This document shows positions 1 through 9,005 of a DNA stretch of 44,813 nt, piece after piece. The notes beneath the pieces were generated by a model. It searched no databases. It saw nothing but the letters and a program-made list of their open reading frames with translations, and had not been told where the DNA came from. Origin of the DNA: Methylophaga sp. (GTDB taxonomy: Bacteria > Pseudomonadota > Gammaproteobacteria > Nitrosococcales > Methylophagaceae); the NCBI GenBank assembly GCA_002733105.1, contig NVUI01000002.1, positions 34,581-79,393 of the forward strand. The letters run 5' to 3'. Position 1 is the stretch's first letter. The number at the start of each line of letters is the position of its first letter. A program made the position numbers and the translations under genes.

Positions 1-147
1 TTTAACAATACTACCTGTATGAAGACGATTAAATTCTGAGAAAATAGACTTTGTATCTACATAGCTAAAGAAAGAACTCTTAAAGCTCTTATACTTTATT
101 GCATATAGATATCGCCTAAAAAATATCCAAATAAAAGCATCAATCAT
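1..147 (-). CDS. N-terminal fragment of a protein, possibly a hexapeptide acyltransferase
   Basis: An open frame begins with ATG at 147-145 and runs 49 codons to the left edge of the window. The start overlaps the TGA stop of the upstream glycosyltransferase in an ATGA arrangement, which argues for a real, translationally coupled gene. The N-terminus is basic and aromatic (MIDAFIWIFFRRYLYAIKY). The visible end, SIFSEFNRLHTGSIVK, looks like the first coil of a left-handed beta-helix acyltransferase of the kind common in O-antigen loci. That family assignment is inference from a very short stretch; the coding call is firmer than the function. Confidence 0.55.
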   Translation of the reverse strand, partial: MIDAFIWIFFRRYLYAIKYKSFKSSFFSYVDTKSIFSEFNRLHTGSIVK

Positions 148-1073
148 TTCTTTAATCCCAAGCTATTTACGAGCCTATAAACAAAATTTAGAACTCTTAA
201 TCGTCGTACTTTTCTATGATATTTTGTCATCACACCATAGATATCGTTTCTATCAATAACAGGGATAAATTCAACATCAACAGGCTGTTGGGCAAGTTCG
301 ACTAAAAACGGGTTGTATTTCCACTTGGCACAATGAACTCCTGTTCCATCTATTCCAATATTCTGCACAAGTGATTTTGAAGGCATTAAGGTCAATTTGT
401 TATGCAAAAAACAACTTGCATACCATCGAATATACCAGGAGTTATTTTCTCCAGCCACTTGTTGTTTCAACATTTTAAGGTACGAATAAGGCCCATTTTT
501 TTCAAAGGACTGAGTTAAGTTGCCACTCTCAATACGATTAAGAAGAGCCTTTCCATCATCATTAAATAAATCCCACTCTACTTCCCAAGTAGCCCAGCCC
601 CAACTGTGAGGAGCCTTACAAAAAAAAGTGTTCTCTGAAATAGATAGGTTTACTGGGTACATATATCCAGATATTGAGCATACTCTACTATCAGTATCAT
701 ACATATTTAATGCATTATTCATATATTTTAGAAAATATGGAGATACAACCAGATCATCTTCTAAAACAATAATACGCCCATGCTCTTCACATATCTTTGT
801 CACACCTTCAATAACCGATCTAGCTAAACCAAAGTTAACCTCACGCTCAATGATAGTGACATCTTTGAACCCATCAATACTATGAATATAGGATCGGACT
901 TCTTGTATTATTTCATTTTCAGCATTATTTTGAGATGCATCGGAAAAAATATAAATATGAGACTCAGCGGCGCCATCGTTAGTTAACAAAGCATTTATTG
1001 TCTGTCGAGTATGATCTAACCGATTGTAAACAAATAATGCGATTGGCGCGTAAGTTCGTTGTTGCTCAACCAT
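144..1073 (-). CDS. GT2-like glycosyltransferase
   Basis: This 309-residue protein is a predicted cytoplasmic glycosyltransferase with a GT-A fold. The N-terminus has the usual opening (PIALFVYNRLDHTRQTINAL), and the nucleotide-sugar and metal site is seen as VLEDDLV near residue 104, an acidic DxD-like motif. The segment HSWGWATWEVEWD follows in the acceptor part and is common in family-2-type enzymes of polysaccharide clusters. Its start overlaps the stop of the upstream gene by 8 nt, and its own stop overlaps the next start, so it belongs to a tightly coupled run. Donor and acceptor cannot be told from sequence; transfer of a sugar onto the pseudaminic-acid-containing glycan is inference from context. 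Confidence 0.82.
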   Translation of the reverse strand: MVEQQRTYAPIALFVYNRLDHTRQTINALLTNDGAAESHIYIFSDASQNNAENEIIQEVRSYIHSIDGFKDVTIIEREVNFGLARSVIEGVTKICEEHGRIIVLEDDLVVSPYFLKYMNNALNMYDTDSRVCSISGYMYPVNLSISENTFFCKAPHSWGWATWEVEWDLFNDDGKALLNRIESGNLTQSFEKNGPYSYLKMLKQQVAGENNSWYIRWYASCFLHNKLTLMPSKSLVQNIGIDGTGVHCAKWKYNPFLVELAQQPVDVEFIPVIDRNDIYGVMTKYHRKVRRLRVLNFVYRLVNSLGLKK

Positions 1074-2568
1074 CTGTTTCTTTATTATTTGCTATATCTC
1101 GAACTAATTTAACAACTCTGTTAACTGAACCACCATCACTAGGGCCAAAAAACTGATATGAAAATTGTTGCATATTTCTCCTCATCTCAACAAACTTATC
1201 TGGATTTGTCATTACTTCTACAATCCTCTCAATAGCAGTATCTAACGATTCTACAACTATTGCAGCCCCATGATTTTCTGGATATGGGAAATAACTGTGC
1301 TGATTACTTGTTTTCAAAATAATTGGAATTACGCCACATGCAGCAGCCTCAGATAGTGTAGTTGAAGCAAAAGCAATCGCACACTCTCCCATATTCATTA
1401 TATTGGCAAGAGAAAATTCTGGTGAATTGACAATTTTTATTCGTTGTTCATTAGCTCTAGCCAATTCATAAAAGGCTGTATTTTTATCTATAGGATGCAT
1501 TCGGATCAAGATATTTATCTTGTTTGTATGCTTAATTAGGTACTCTACCAGCTGAACTAAAATAAGATAATCCTGCTCAGAAATAATTTCCATAGCAACT
1601 GGCTGGGTAAAAATAATCAAATTTTTACTATTGTGATTATTAGTAGGCTCAGAATTTGCCACTTCATCCATCAGCGGACTACCACAAGCTATATGCATTG
1701 CTTTGGGAGAAACACTTCTATATCTGTCAATAAATGCATCACCCCAACATAGCATTGTATCAAAGGGCATATTTCGGTAACCACTATGTAAAGTAGCAGC
1801 CCTCCCACTTTGTAGCCTGACTGTTGGTATATTAAGTTGAGATGCTGACAAAGCGGCCAACTCATCATAGTGAGAAGTGCCTTCGGCAAACAAAAGCACA
1901 TCTGGCTTCCAATAATGAAGTGTCGCACTAATACGTTGGTAAAAAAAACATAGCCTAAAATAAACTGGGAATAACTTATGGCTAGGGGAAATAAAAAACT
2001 CTGAAAACATTAATTTAAAGCTTTCATCCACTGCAAAAATACTATTTCTAGCCATATCTTTGGCAATACTTGTAGAGTTTGCAGCAGATGAAAAATATAC
2101 ATTCTCCTCTAAGTCAAACCGTTGTTCTATATCTTGGAAAAAATGTATAAATCGTTGACTAATAGTAAAAAAACCAATTTTCCTCTTACCTCTACCCTCC
2201 ATATTTTTTGCTCTAGGTCTACATCTTGATTTAAAGTGAAAATAATAATCACTCATAATTCTCAGCCATGAGAATACTTCGTCATAGATTTTTTTACATG
2301 AGCTACGCTGATTTGCCAAGCTATAATATCGATCATAGATAGCTATATGTTCAGAACTATTATTCTGATATCTCCACTCTTTACAAACATCAAGTACAGG
2401 CAACAATCTTTCAGGATGCACCATTGCATCAAAATAAAAATACCGCTCCATCGCACCACGCAAGTAAATATTGCCATAATATAGGTTGGCTTGTTGTGAC
2501 TCCTCAATCCAATCAAATAATAAGGTAATAAGTAATGTCAGTTCTTCTCCACGATGACCTGAATCCAC
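1066..2568 (-). CDS. GT-B-like surface carbohydrate biosynthesis protein
   Basis: This 500-residue protein begins with GTG at 2568, preceded by a good AAAGGA ribosome site six bases upstream. The middle (KPDVLLFAEGTSHYDELAA, then IPTVRLQSGR) and the C-terminal part (an ASTTLSEAAACGVIPI segment followed by ENHGAAIVV and a final helix) resemble the two Rossmann halves of GT-B enzymes such as polysialyl- or glycerophosphotransferase relatives. No signal peptide or membrane segment is seen, so it probably acts at the cytoplasmic face. It overlaps the next gene by 8 nt. It may be the transferase that adds the nonulosonic acid, but this is inference; the family is not recognised with certainty. Confidence 0.72.
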   Translation of the reverse strand: MDSGHRGEELTLLITLLFDWIEESQQANLYYGNIYLRGAMERYFYFDAMVHPERLLPVLDVCKEWRYQNNSSEHIAIYDRYYSLANQRSSCKKIYDEVFSWLRIMSDYYFHFKSRCRPRAKNMEGRGKRKIGFFTISQRFIHFFQDIEQRFDLEENVYFSSAANSTSIAKDMARNSIFAVDESFKLMFSEFFISPSHKLFPVYFRLCFFYQRISATLHYWKPDVLLFAEGTSHYDELAALSASQLNIPTVRLQSGRAATLHSGYRNMPFDTMLCWGDAFIDRYRSVSPKAMHIACGSPLMDEVANSEPTNNHNSKNLIIFTQPVAMEIISEQDYLILVQLVEYLIKHTNKINILIRMHPIDKNTAFYELARANEQRIKIVNSPEFSLANIMNMGECAIAFASTTLSEAAACGVIPIILKTSNQHSYFPYPENHGAAIVVESLDTAIERIVEVMTNPDKFVEMRRNMQQFSYQFFGPSDGGSVNRVVKLVRDIANNKETDG

Positions 2569-2626
2569 TGTCTGTCCTTTAAAGTTACTTCATTATTATG
2601 ATAGTTGAATCTAAACAATTTTCAAA

Positions 2627-3427
2627 TCATAACCGGGCTCGACAATGACCACGAATAATCCGCCTCACATAACCAGGCATTACTCGACTAGCACCATGTG
2701 ATGCATCAGTATCATGGACCAAAATGCTCCCTGCTCCCGCAGATAAAGCAACCAAATTAATTATTGGAGTTTCAACGATATTATCAACGCCTCCTATCAA
2801 TTCCTTTTTTTCTGTATAGGACTCTATACGCGTATTTCTATTTCGTGCAGCACTATGAGGTTCGATAAGCATTGGCCCTGCATCTTCCGGTAAGTCATCT
2901 AAATACACCCAATATTTTAATGTTTGAGCCCGATCCCAGTGTAATTTACCACTTAATGGCTCTATAGTTTCTGGAGTTTCATGCACAAAAGCCTCTGACA
3001 CATGAAAAAAACCAGTGCTACCAGCATAAAAAAGCCGTGTAATAGAACGTAAAACATTTGAATTATAAAAGGCATAAATAGTGGGATACCGAATAAAATT
3101 CTTGATTCTAAAAAATGGTTTCATTCGCACACAAATAGCACCATCATGACGGTCAATCCCAGAAGTCACCCCTTCAGATGAATCTATTATCGCTCGAAAT
3201 TCAGCACGCATTTTTTCAAGCACTTCACCAGTAAATACATTTGGAATTATTAAATAATTATTTTTCCTTACCTCATCAACAATATCATTTACATCAACTC
3301 CTTCGCTATCAATTGCTGTAATAATTTTTTTGTCCACTTCAGATTGAACAGAACTCCCGCTTAAAAATTTTTGTGCTAGGCCTAATATGTTCGACAGAGC
3401 TGTATTTAGTGTCTCAATAATTTTCAC
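2627..3427 (-). CDS. Phytanoyl-CoA dioxygenase (PhyH) family oxygenase
   Basis: A 266-residue Fe(II)/2-oxoglutarate-dependent oxygenase of the PhyH family. The iron-binding HxD is visible as H163-W-D165 in GKLHWDRAQ, followed by the double-stranded beta-helix strand DDLPEDAGPMLIEPHSA. The distal iron ligand is probably H244 (DASHGASR), and R255 or R256 is the likely 2-oxoglutarate-binding arginine. The start is GTG at 3427 behind AAGGAAG. It lies directly downstream of pseI by 15 nt. Members of this family hydroxylate small molecules, sugars and antibiotics; hydroxylation of a sugar or acyl group of the surface glycan is inferred only from location. Confidence 0.85.
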   Translation of the reverse strand: MKIIETLNTALSNILGLAQKFLSGSSVQSEVDKKIITAIDSEGVDVNDIVDEVRKNNYLIIPNVFTGEVLEKMRAEFRAIIDSSEGVTSGIDRHDGAICVRMKPFFRIKNFIRYPTIYAFYNSNVLRSITRLFYAGSTGFFHVSEAFVHETPETIEPLSGKLHWDRAQTLKYWVYLDDLPEDAGPMLIEPHSAARNRNTRIESYTEKKELIGGVDNIVETPIINLVALSAGAGSILVHDTDASHGASRVMPGYVRRIIRGHCRARL

Positions 3428-3442
3428 GCTTCACTTCCTTTA

Positions 3443-4495
3443 TTAGCTGTTAATAAAATCCCAACTAACTCTTGTGCCTTTTGTAACATTTTTTTTCACA
3501 ATTTTACCAAGAATTTTACCGTAATATTTAGGGGGCAGACCATAACCTGGGCGAATACTTTTAATATGCCTCTCTTGTATCGTTTCTCCTGCCGTCATAT
3601 CTTCCACAAAATATAATGATCGCCTAAACTTAGCATTATCCTTCTCGCTGGATTTTCGTTCATAATTTATAGTACCCAAAGCACCCCAGACAGCATTGAT
3701 CTCCTTACATAAGCTCATTAATTCTGTTGGCTCTAATGAAAAGCTGTCATCAGGCCCACCACCATGCCTATCTAAAGTCACGTGTTTTTCAACTATACAA
3801 GCTCCTAAGGCTACCGCAGCAATAGCCGTAGAGTTACCAATAGTATGATCAGAAAGACCTATAGGGATGCCATATCTACTTTGCATATCTGGTATAGTTT
3901 TTAAATTATAATCTTCTGCAGGAGCCGGATAACCACTTACACAATGTAGAATAGCAAGCTCTTTACACCCCCCCTCATAAGCAGCATTAATTGCATCCTG
4001 AATTTCTTCATCATTAGCCATTCCCGTTGATATAATCATCGGCTTCCTTGTTCCCGCAACATATTTGATTAAGTTAGTGTCTATTGCCTCAAACGAAGCA
4101 ATTTTATATGCTGGAGCATTCAAATCTTCCAGAAAATCTACTGCTGTTTTATCAAATGGTGAGCTAAAAATCGTTATATCTAGATTTCTAGCAAAATCAA
4201 ATAATGGCTTATGCCACTCCCACGGCATATGTGCACTTTCATATAGCTCATATAGGCTTTTCCCTGCCCACAATCCTCCGTTTATCATAAAATCTTCTGT
4301 ATCAATATCCATTGTAATAGTGTCAGGACGATAAGTTTGTAATTTTACTGCATCGGCTCCAGATTTTTTTGCAACTTCAATTATTTTCCTAGCAGCATCA
4401 ATCGAGCCGTTATGATTAGCTGAGACCTCCGCAATTACATAGGGTGCATAAAGCTCACCTATTTCTCGACCATTTATTTTTAAACTCTTAGTCAC
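3443..4495 (-). CDS. pseI: Pseudaminic acid synthase
   Basis: PseI condenses phosphoenolpyruvate with 2,4-diacetamido-2,4,6-trideoxy-L-altrose to give pseudaminic acid. The 350-residue protein has the NeuB TIM barrel followed by a C-terminal SAF (antifreeze-like) domain. Family motifs are intact: AEVSANHNG (E23, N27, H28), AVKLQ (K51), KIASFE (K131), LSDHT (H217) and VEKHVTLDR (H238), the two last histidines being the expected metal ligands, and RPGYG (R315). The start is GTG at 4495 behind GGGAAAGAGA. It follows pseG and pseH, giving the usual G-H-I order. Closely related legionaminic or sialic acid synthases are the alternative; the neighbouring pseB, C, G and H decide for Pse. Confidence 0.95.
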   Translation of the reverse strand: MTKSLKINGREIGELYAPYVIAEVSANHNGSIDAARKIIEVAKKSGADAVKLQTYRPDTITMDIDTEDFMINGGLWAGKSLYELYESAHMPWEWHKPLFDFARNLDITIFSSPFDKTAVDFLEDLNAPAYKIASFEAIDTNLIKYVAGTRKPMIISTGMANDEEIQDAINAAYEGGCKELAILHCVSGYPAPAEDYNLKTIPDMQSRYGIPIGLSDHTIGNSTAIAAVALGACIVEKHVTLDRHGGGPDDSFSLEPTELMSLCKEINAVWGALGTINYERKSSEKDNAKFRRSLYFVEDMTAGETIQERHIKSIRPGYGLPPKYYGKILGKIVKKNVTKGTRVSWDFINS

Positions 4496-4534
4496 TCTCT
4501 TTCCCTTAACTATCTACTTTATTATCTAAAAACC

Positions 4535-5026
4535 TTACATATTTTTCAATAATCCAAAGCATATAATGTCACAATAATTATTATCTATCACATGGTGCTC
4601 TTTTAGAATACCTTCTTGTTTGAACCCCAATCGTTGATGCAAACGAATAGACGATTGGTTAAAATCCAATACTTCACCAAATATTTTATGCCCTTTTAAC
4701 TCATTAAATACCTTTTTAATAACAAATTGAAGCATGCGTGTACCAGTACCTTTTTCAGACTTAGGATCAATATAGAATCCCCACTCAAAAGCCAGTGTTT
4801 GTTCGTTTCTTTGTTTCAGATGCACAAAACCAATCTCCTTAGTATCCTCTTCATATATAAACACGTGGTGCAATGAATCTTTTGATACTGAATTAAACCA
4901 TTTGATGTGGTCATCGACTGTTATATGTTTTTGTGTGCACATATACTTATTTACAGATGGGTGATTCCGCCAATACCGAATTTTATCAAGATCAGTATCT
5001 ACCATTTCCCTAAGCTCTTGTTTCAT
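4535..5026 (-). CDS. pseH: UDP-4-amino-4,6-dideoxy-N-acetyl-beta-L-altrosamine N-acetyltransferase
   Basis: PseH transfers an acetyl group from acetyl-CoA to the C4 amine made by PseC. The 163-residue protein is a single GNAT domain: an N-terminal strand and helix (REMVDTDLDKIRYWRNHPSV), a central sheet (IGFVHLKQR), the pyrophosphate-binding region (SEKGTGTRMLQFVIKKVF) and the C-terminal strands ending in RLGFKQEGIL. The ATG start overlaps the pseG stop as ATGA, so the two are translationally coupled. Length and neighbours match PseH of other pse loci. Confidence 0.92.
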   Translation of the reverse strand: MKQELREMVDTDLDKIRYWRNHPSVNKYMCTQKHITVDDHIKWFNSVSKDSLHHVFIYEEDTKEIGFVHLKQRNEQTLAFEWGFYIDPKSEKGTGTRMLQFVIKKVFNELKGHKIFGEVLDFNQSSIRLHQRLGFKQEGILKEHHVIDNNYCDIICFGLLKNM

Positions 5027-6102
5027 ATTATTTCTTTTAACCGGTCAATTACTCGCTCACATCCAATTCCATCTACCAATTTAGCTGAATTTGTAGAAAG
5101 ATTTTTTACAACCTTACCTGTTAACTCCGAAAATATTTTTATTAAACTTAATTTAATTGGTTCAGCAACTAATATTACTGCTTTATTTTGTTCTAATATT
5201 TTTGCATTATTTTTCTGGTTTTCTGCCGTAACCACCATTAATGTTGGAAGCCCCAAACAACATCTCTCCCATGAACTCGAACCTGCAGCACCTATTGCTA
5301 AATCATTTTTTGCCATATGTTCAGCTATATTGGTTATCCCTACTAGAACCTGAGTCTTACAATGCATATTTTTTGCTAGCTGTCTTACATTATCTATATG
5401 CGGAGCATTGGCTCCCATAACGATTGTAAGCTCAAATCCTATAGGCAGGTGACAATCTTTTAGTGCCACTATTATTTGACCAGTGACATCTTCTTTATCA
5501 ATTCCACCGAGAGTAATTATAAGATGCTCTATTTTTGGACTTTCTCGATATCGTAGACTGAGCTCTCTCCAATAAGAAAATTCTGATCTTAACAAAGCAA
5601 AACTTGACCCTAATAATAATATGCATTTGTCAGATATAAGCTGATAATAATCAGTAACAACTCTCCCATACGTTTGATCTAACAATACATCACAGTCATG
5701 TTTTCGATTTGCCAAATCATCTATAACCATAAGCTTACTGCAATTAGCTTTTACTATATTTTCCCATTTATAATCTAATGCATAGTGATCAACTACTAAC
5801 AAATCTATCTTAAGTCTTGCAATAATTCTATTTGTTTGACTCGCATCTTCTTCCCATGAAGAGCCTAACCACTTAGCGTACAAGCTTACCTCATCATCAC
5901 ACTTAAAAACCGCGTCTGATGAGAGTTCATATAATTTATATCCAGCCTCAGTGACAACATGATTTAAATTACCTTCATGCTTCCTTGAAATAAAAACAAT
6001 ACTTGTTGCTCTAACACGAAGTTCCTGAGCCAATGTTAAGCATCGCATAAGATGGCCGATGCCTATTGATAGAGAAGAATCAACACGAAAAACTATATTC
6101 AT
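5023..6102 (-). CDS. pseG: UDP-2,4-diacetamido-2,4,6-trideoxy-beta-L-altropyranose hydrolase
   Basis: PseG removes UDP from the diacetylated altrose intermediate, supplying the free sugar for PseI. The protein has 359 residues and a GT-B-like fold related to MurG. The N-terminal loop SIGIGHLMRCL carries H17, the catalytic histidine position of the family. The nucleotide-binding C-terminal half shows ITLGGIDKED and AIGAAGSSSWERCCLGLP, the typical uridine-binding G-x-S-WE signature. It precedes pseH with an ATGA overlap. A hydrolase rather than a transferase is the established role of this subfamily. Confidence 0.93.
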   Translation of the reverse strand: MNIVFRVDSSLSIGIGHLMRCLTLAQELRVRATSIVFISRKHEGNLNHVVTEAGYKLYELSSDAVFKCDDEVSLYAKWLGSSWEEDASQTNRIIARLKIDLLVVDHYALDYKWENIVKANCSKLMVIDDLANRKHDCDVLLDQTYGRVVTDYYQLISDKCILLLGSSFALLRSEFSYWRELSLRYRESPKIEHLIITLGGIDKEDVTGQIIVALKDCHLPIGFELTIVMGANAPHIDNVRQLAKNMHCKTQVLVGITNIAEHMAKNDLAIGAAGSSSWERCCLGLPTLMVVTAENQKNNAKILEQNKAVILVAEPIKLSLIKIFSELTGKVVKNLSTNSAKLVDGIGCERVIDRLKEII

Positions 6103-6174
6103 AAAAATTATTAGCCATTTCTCATATTTTCGAATGTAAGCTGAACAACTGTAAAAGTAATAAATAATCTTACC

Positions 6175-6999
6175 TTAAAAATTGATTCTGCCCTTAATGT
6201 AATGCCTAATCAATTTGGCCGTTCTAATAGGCCAAAACTCAATAAGCCTATATGTATCAAAGTTATTTACTTCAACAAAATATTTTTCAAACCCTGATCT
6301 CTTTTTCCAATCAGCTTTAATCGATATTTTCTCATAAAAAGACTCAGCCATAAACTGATCAAAGCATTCCGCTATCTTCGTTGACAAGTGTGTATGATCT
6401 TTCTGATTTGGATTAAAAACTGAATACCCAATAAATTTCTTATGTAACTTTCCTTTATTGGAAATAGAGGATTTTTGAGGGTCAAAGAATAAACATCCAG
6501 ATTCTCTGCACAGCTTATTCAATTTTTCATTAAGCAAAGAGCTCGCTAGGATTATTTCAGGATTGGGGGTTCCACTACCAATAATTACCGAAGGACTATA
6601 TTTAAAAAACCGAGTAATAGATATGAAGAATCCAACGCGTTTGACTAATTTATTTAGCGCGTCATCATCAACCATAAAATGTTGATTTGATTTGAATATA
6701 TCTTCCTCATCTCTCCCAATATCCCAAACACCATAGGCTAATCGTCTAACATCTGGTTCACCTATTATAAAAGCCAAAACCAAGCCACTTTTTTTCAACT
6801 TGCTTGCCGCCCTCAAATACCTATATGTAGTTACAACAAAATTAAAGTAATTCGCGAAATTATTTTTCCTTCCCTGAGCCAAGAATATTCGAGTTGTAAC
6901 ACTATCTGAAATCTTATAACTGCGAGTATGTGAATCACCTAAAAGCACTAACAATTTGTAACTCCAATTATTATTTTTGAAATAATCACACTTCAGCAA
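6175..6999 (-). CDS. SGNH/GDSL-like hydrolase or acyltransferase-associated protein
   Basis: A 274-residue protein with three SGNH-family blocks: G21-D22-S23-H24 with the nucleophilic serine (LLGDSHTRSY), GEPD at 80-83 in the place of the GxND block, and D201-H-T-H204 as the acid/base pair. There is no signal peptide or membrane segment, so a cytoplasmic site is likely. The last 60 residues (from about FEKYFVEVNN) are an extra basic tail. The start is uncertain: a TTG at 6999 is the first usable codon after an in-frame stop and no strong ribosome site precedes it. It follows the OafA gene, which carries its own SGNH domain; ester hydrolysis or acyl transfer on the glycan is inferred. Confidence 0.72.
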   Translation of the reverse strand: MLKCDYFKNNNWSYKLLVLLGDSHTRSYKISDSVTTRIFLAQGRKNNFANYFNFVVTTYRYLRAASKLKKSGLVLAFIIGEPDVRRLAYGVWDIGRDEEDIFKSNQHFMVDDDALNKLVKRVGFFISITRFFKYSPSVIIGSGTPNPEIILASSLLNEKLNKLCRESGCLFFDPQKSSISNKGKLHKKFIGYSVFNPNQKDHTHLSTKIAECFDQFMAESFYEKISIKADWKKRSGFEKYFVEVNNFDTYRLIEFWPIRTAKLIRHYIKGRINF

Positions 7000-7090
7000 A
7001 ATAAACTATTAACTTAAACAACATAGAAATATAACCTTAACTTTACTCTATCATAAGGTTTTACATATTGAACATTCATTACTATACCCA

Positions 7091-8989
7091 TCAATTAAGT
7101 GACAATATCAACAATCTATTATCCTCAATAACTAAGGAAGCCCCATACTTAGACAAATGCGCATGATCACTGTAAACAAGTTTATCGTCATCCAAAACTA
7201 TGCATTGGCTATCAGGGCACAAAGCCTTATACGGATCTATAAAAAATATCCTTCTGTTTTTATTTGAATGCTCTTTAAAACTTGAAATTAAACTAAAAGC
7301 TTCTCCCATTTTTGGTTCAAAATTTTCATTACAATTCCCCTGTCTTCTAAAGACACATTTTTTGTATCCCCCTTCCTTCAACAAATTAGAGGTAGGGACA
7401 TTCCCGACGATTACAATATCATTTGAATAATTCTTCATTTCCAATAACTTATCTATAGAGTCAAAGATTAGCCGTTGACCTTCCAGGTCTAAAATAGTGG
7501 CTTTTATATTTTTTCCTTCAGGTTTTGCCAACATCTTTATCCATCTATGCGCAATCATTATAGGTAAATTATTTGCTAAAGCTTTCTCTCTTAATATCTC
7601 TAATTGCACAAGACAACTATCTCGTACTTTATTGTTCCATAGGTTTGTGATTCCCGGTAGTGAGAGACATGCCGACTTTGTAATACTTAAAAAAGAAATC
7701 TTATTCTTTTTAGCAAAAGTTTCTAACGCTGAAATATATTGAAGAGCATGGCTATCCCCATACAATACAAATGAAGGGGAAGATTTTGTATGTCCATAAA
7801 TATTTACGCCAAAATCATAACCTTCACCACCATAAGTACTTTCAGCTTCATTGATATAATTAAACTGCTTGTCATATTGGCCTTTTATAATTCCATATCT
7901 CATTGCAATACTAGTCAAAATAACAATAGAGCTAACCACTAAAGCACTAAGAAAAATTTGTTTTCTTGTAAATTTTTGTTCTTTTCTAAATGGCTGTTCT
8001 ACATACTTCCAACTAACATATGCAAAGACAAAGGAAAGACTGCATAACAAAAACATGTGTAACCCTGAGAGCCCATCTACTATCCACAGCCTAGAAAATG
8101 CAAATATTGGTTGATGCCATAAATACACGCTATAACTTATCAGGCCTATTCCAACGAATAATTTATTAGATAATAACTTACCTACATATGTCTCAGAATT
8201 CCCATATAAAATAACTAGCGCAGTTCCCAATGTGGGGATTAAAGTATAGACGCTTGGATAAGGCGTTGAACTATCGAATGAAAATATAGAATAAATGATT
8301 AAAGCCATGCCAATTGTGGGTAGAAGCTGAAGGTTTCGACTGTTTAACAATCTGTTTTCCATCATATAAAAAGCTATCAATACTCCAATTAGCAACTCCC
8401 AAACTCTCATCGGTGTCAGATAAAAGCTGGAAAACTCAAGTGTACGCCAAGCCCACTCTGCAAGGCCGAGGCTTACTACTGCAAAGACTCCAACTAATAT
8501 AGTTGTTACTTTTTTACGCACAGCCCAAAATATCGTCATAAAAATGGGGAAGAAAATATAGTATTGTTCTTCTACAGCCAAACTCCACGTATGAAGTAAT
8601 GGCTTTGTTTCTGTCGTAGTTGTGAAGTAATCATCTTGTAGAAAAAAGAAAATATTTGAAATAAAAAATGGAACTGTTATAAGACTATTTGAAAACTCCC
8701 TCAGCTCGCTAGGCACCATCAAAAGCAGAGAAAAAGGTATGCAAATAATCATTAAGAATAATAATGCGGGTAATATACGACGAATTCGCCTGTCATAAAA
8801 TCCAGTTAACGAAAAGGTACCTTTTGTTATTTCAGCTGCAATAATGGATGTAATTAAATAACCACTTATAACAAAAAAAACATCTACACCAATGAATCCA
8901 CCTTTAAAGCATTCATAGCCCGCATGAAAGAGTACCACTGGCACTACAGCAAGGGCACGTAGCCCATCAATTTCCCTACGATATTGCAT
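7091..8989 (-). CDS. OafA-type O-acyltransferase with C-terminal SGNH domain
   Basis: This 632-residue membrane protein matches the OafA/YrhL architecture. Residues 1-360 are an acyltransferase-3 domain with about ten to eleven membrane helices, including the family histidine H22 (LFHAGYECFKGG), GVDVFFVISGYLIT and the RR motif in FYDRRIRRILPAL. After a short periplasmic linker, residues 405-632 are an SGNH domain with the nucleophile in GDSH (411-414) and the catalytic pair in D608-H-A-H611. Proteins of this design O-acetylate O-antigen or other surface glycans at the periplasmic face. It sits 17 nt downstream of the methylase gene. Which sugar hydroxyl it modifies cannot be told. Confidence 0.93.
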   Translation of the reverse strand: MQYRREIDGLRALAVVPVVLFHAGYECFKGGFIGVDVFFVISGYLITSIIAAEITKGTFSLTGFYDRRIRRILPALLFLMIICIPFSLLLMVPSELREFSNSLITVPFFISNIFFFLQDDYFTTTTETKPLLHTWSLAVEEQYYIFFPIFMTIFWAVRKKVTTILVGVFAVVSLGLAEWAWRTLEFSSFYLTPMRVWELLIGVLIAFYMMENRLLNSRNLQLLPTIGMALIIYSIFSFDSSTPYPSVYTLIPTLGTALVILYGNSETYVGKLLSNKLFVGIGLISYSVYLWHQPIFAFSRLWIVDGLSGLHMFLLCSLSFVFAYVSWKYVEQPFRKEQKFTRKQIFLSALVVSSIVILTSIAMRYGIIKGQYDKQFNYINEAESTYGGEGYDFGVNIYGHTKSSPSFVLYGDSHALQYISALETFAKKNKISFLSITKSACLSLPGITNLWNNKVRDSCLVQLEILREKALANNLPIMIAHRWIKMLAKPEGKNIKATILDLEGQRLIFDSIDKLLEMKNYSNDIVIVGNVPTSNLLKEGGYKKCVFRRQGNCNENFEPKMGEAFSLISSFKEHSNKNRRIFFIDPYKALCPDSQCIVLDDDKLVYSDHAHLSKYGASLVIEDNRLLILSLN

Positions 8990-9005
8990 CTACAAAGGTT
9001 TAGGT

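Noticed and set aside
4907-5353. Plus-strand 148-codon open frame
   Set aside because: It lies opposite pseG and pseH, has no ribosome site and no recognisable protein features.
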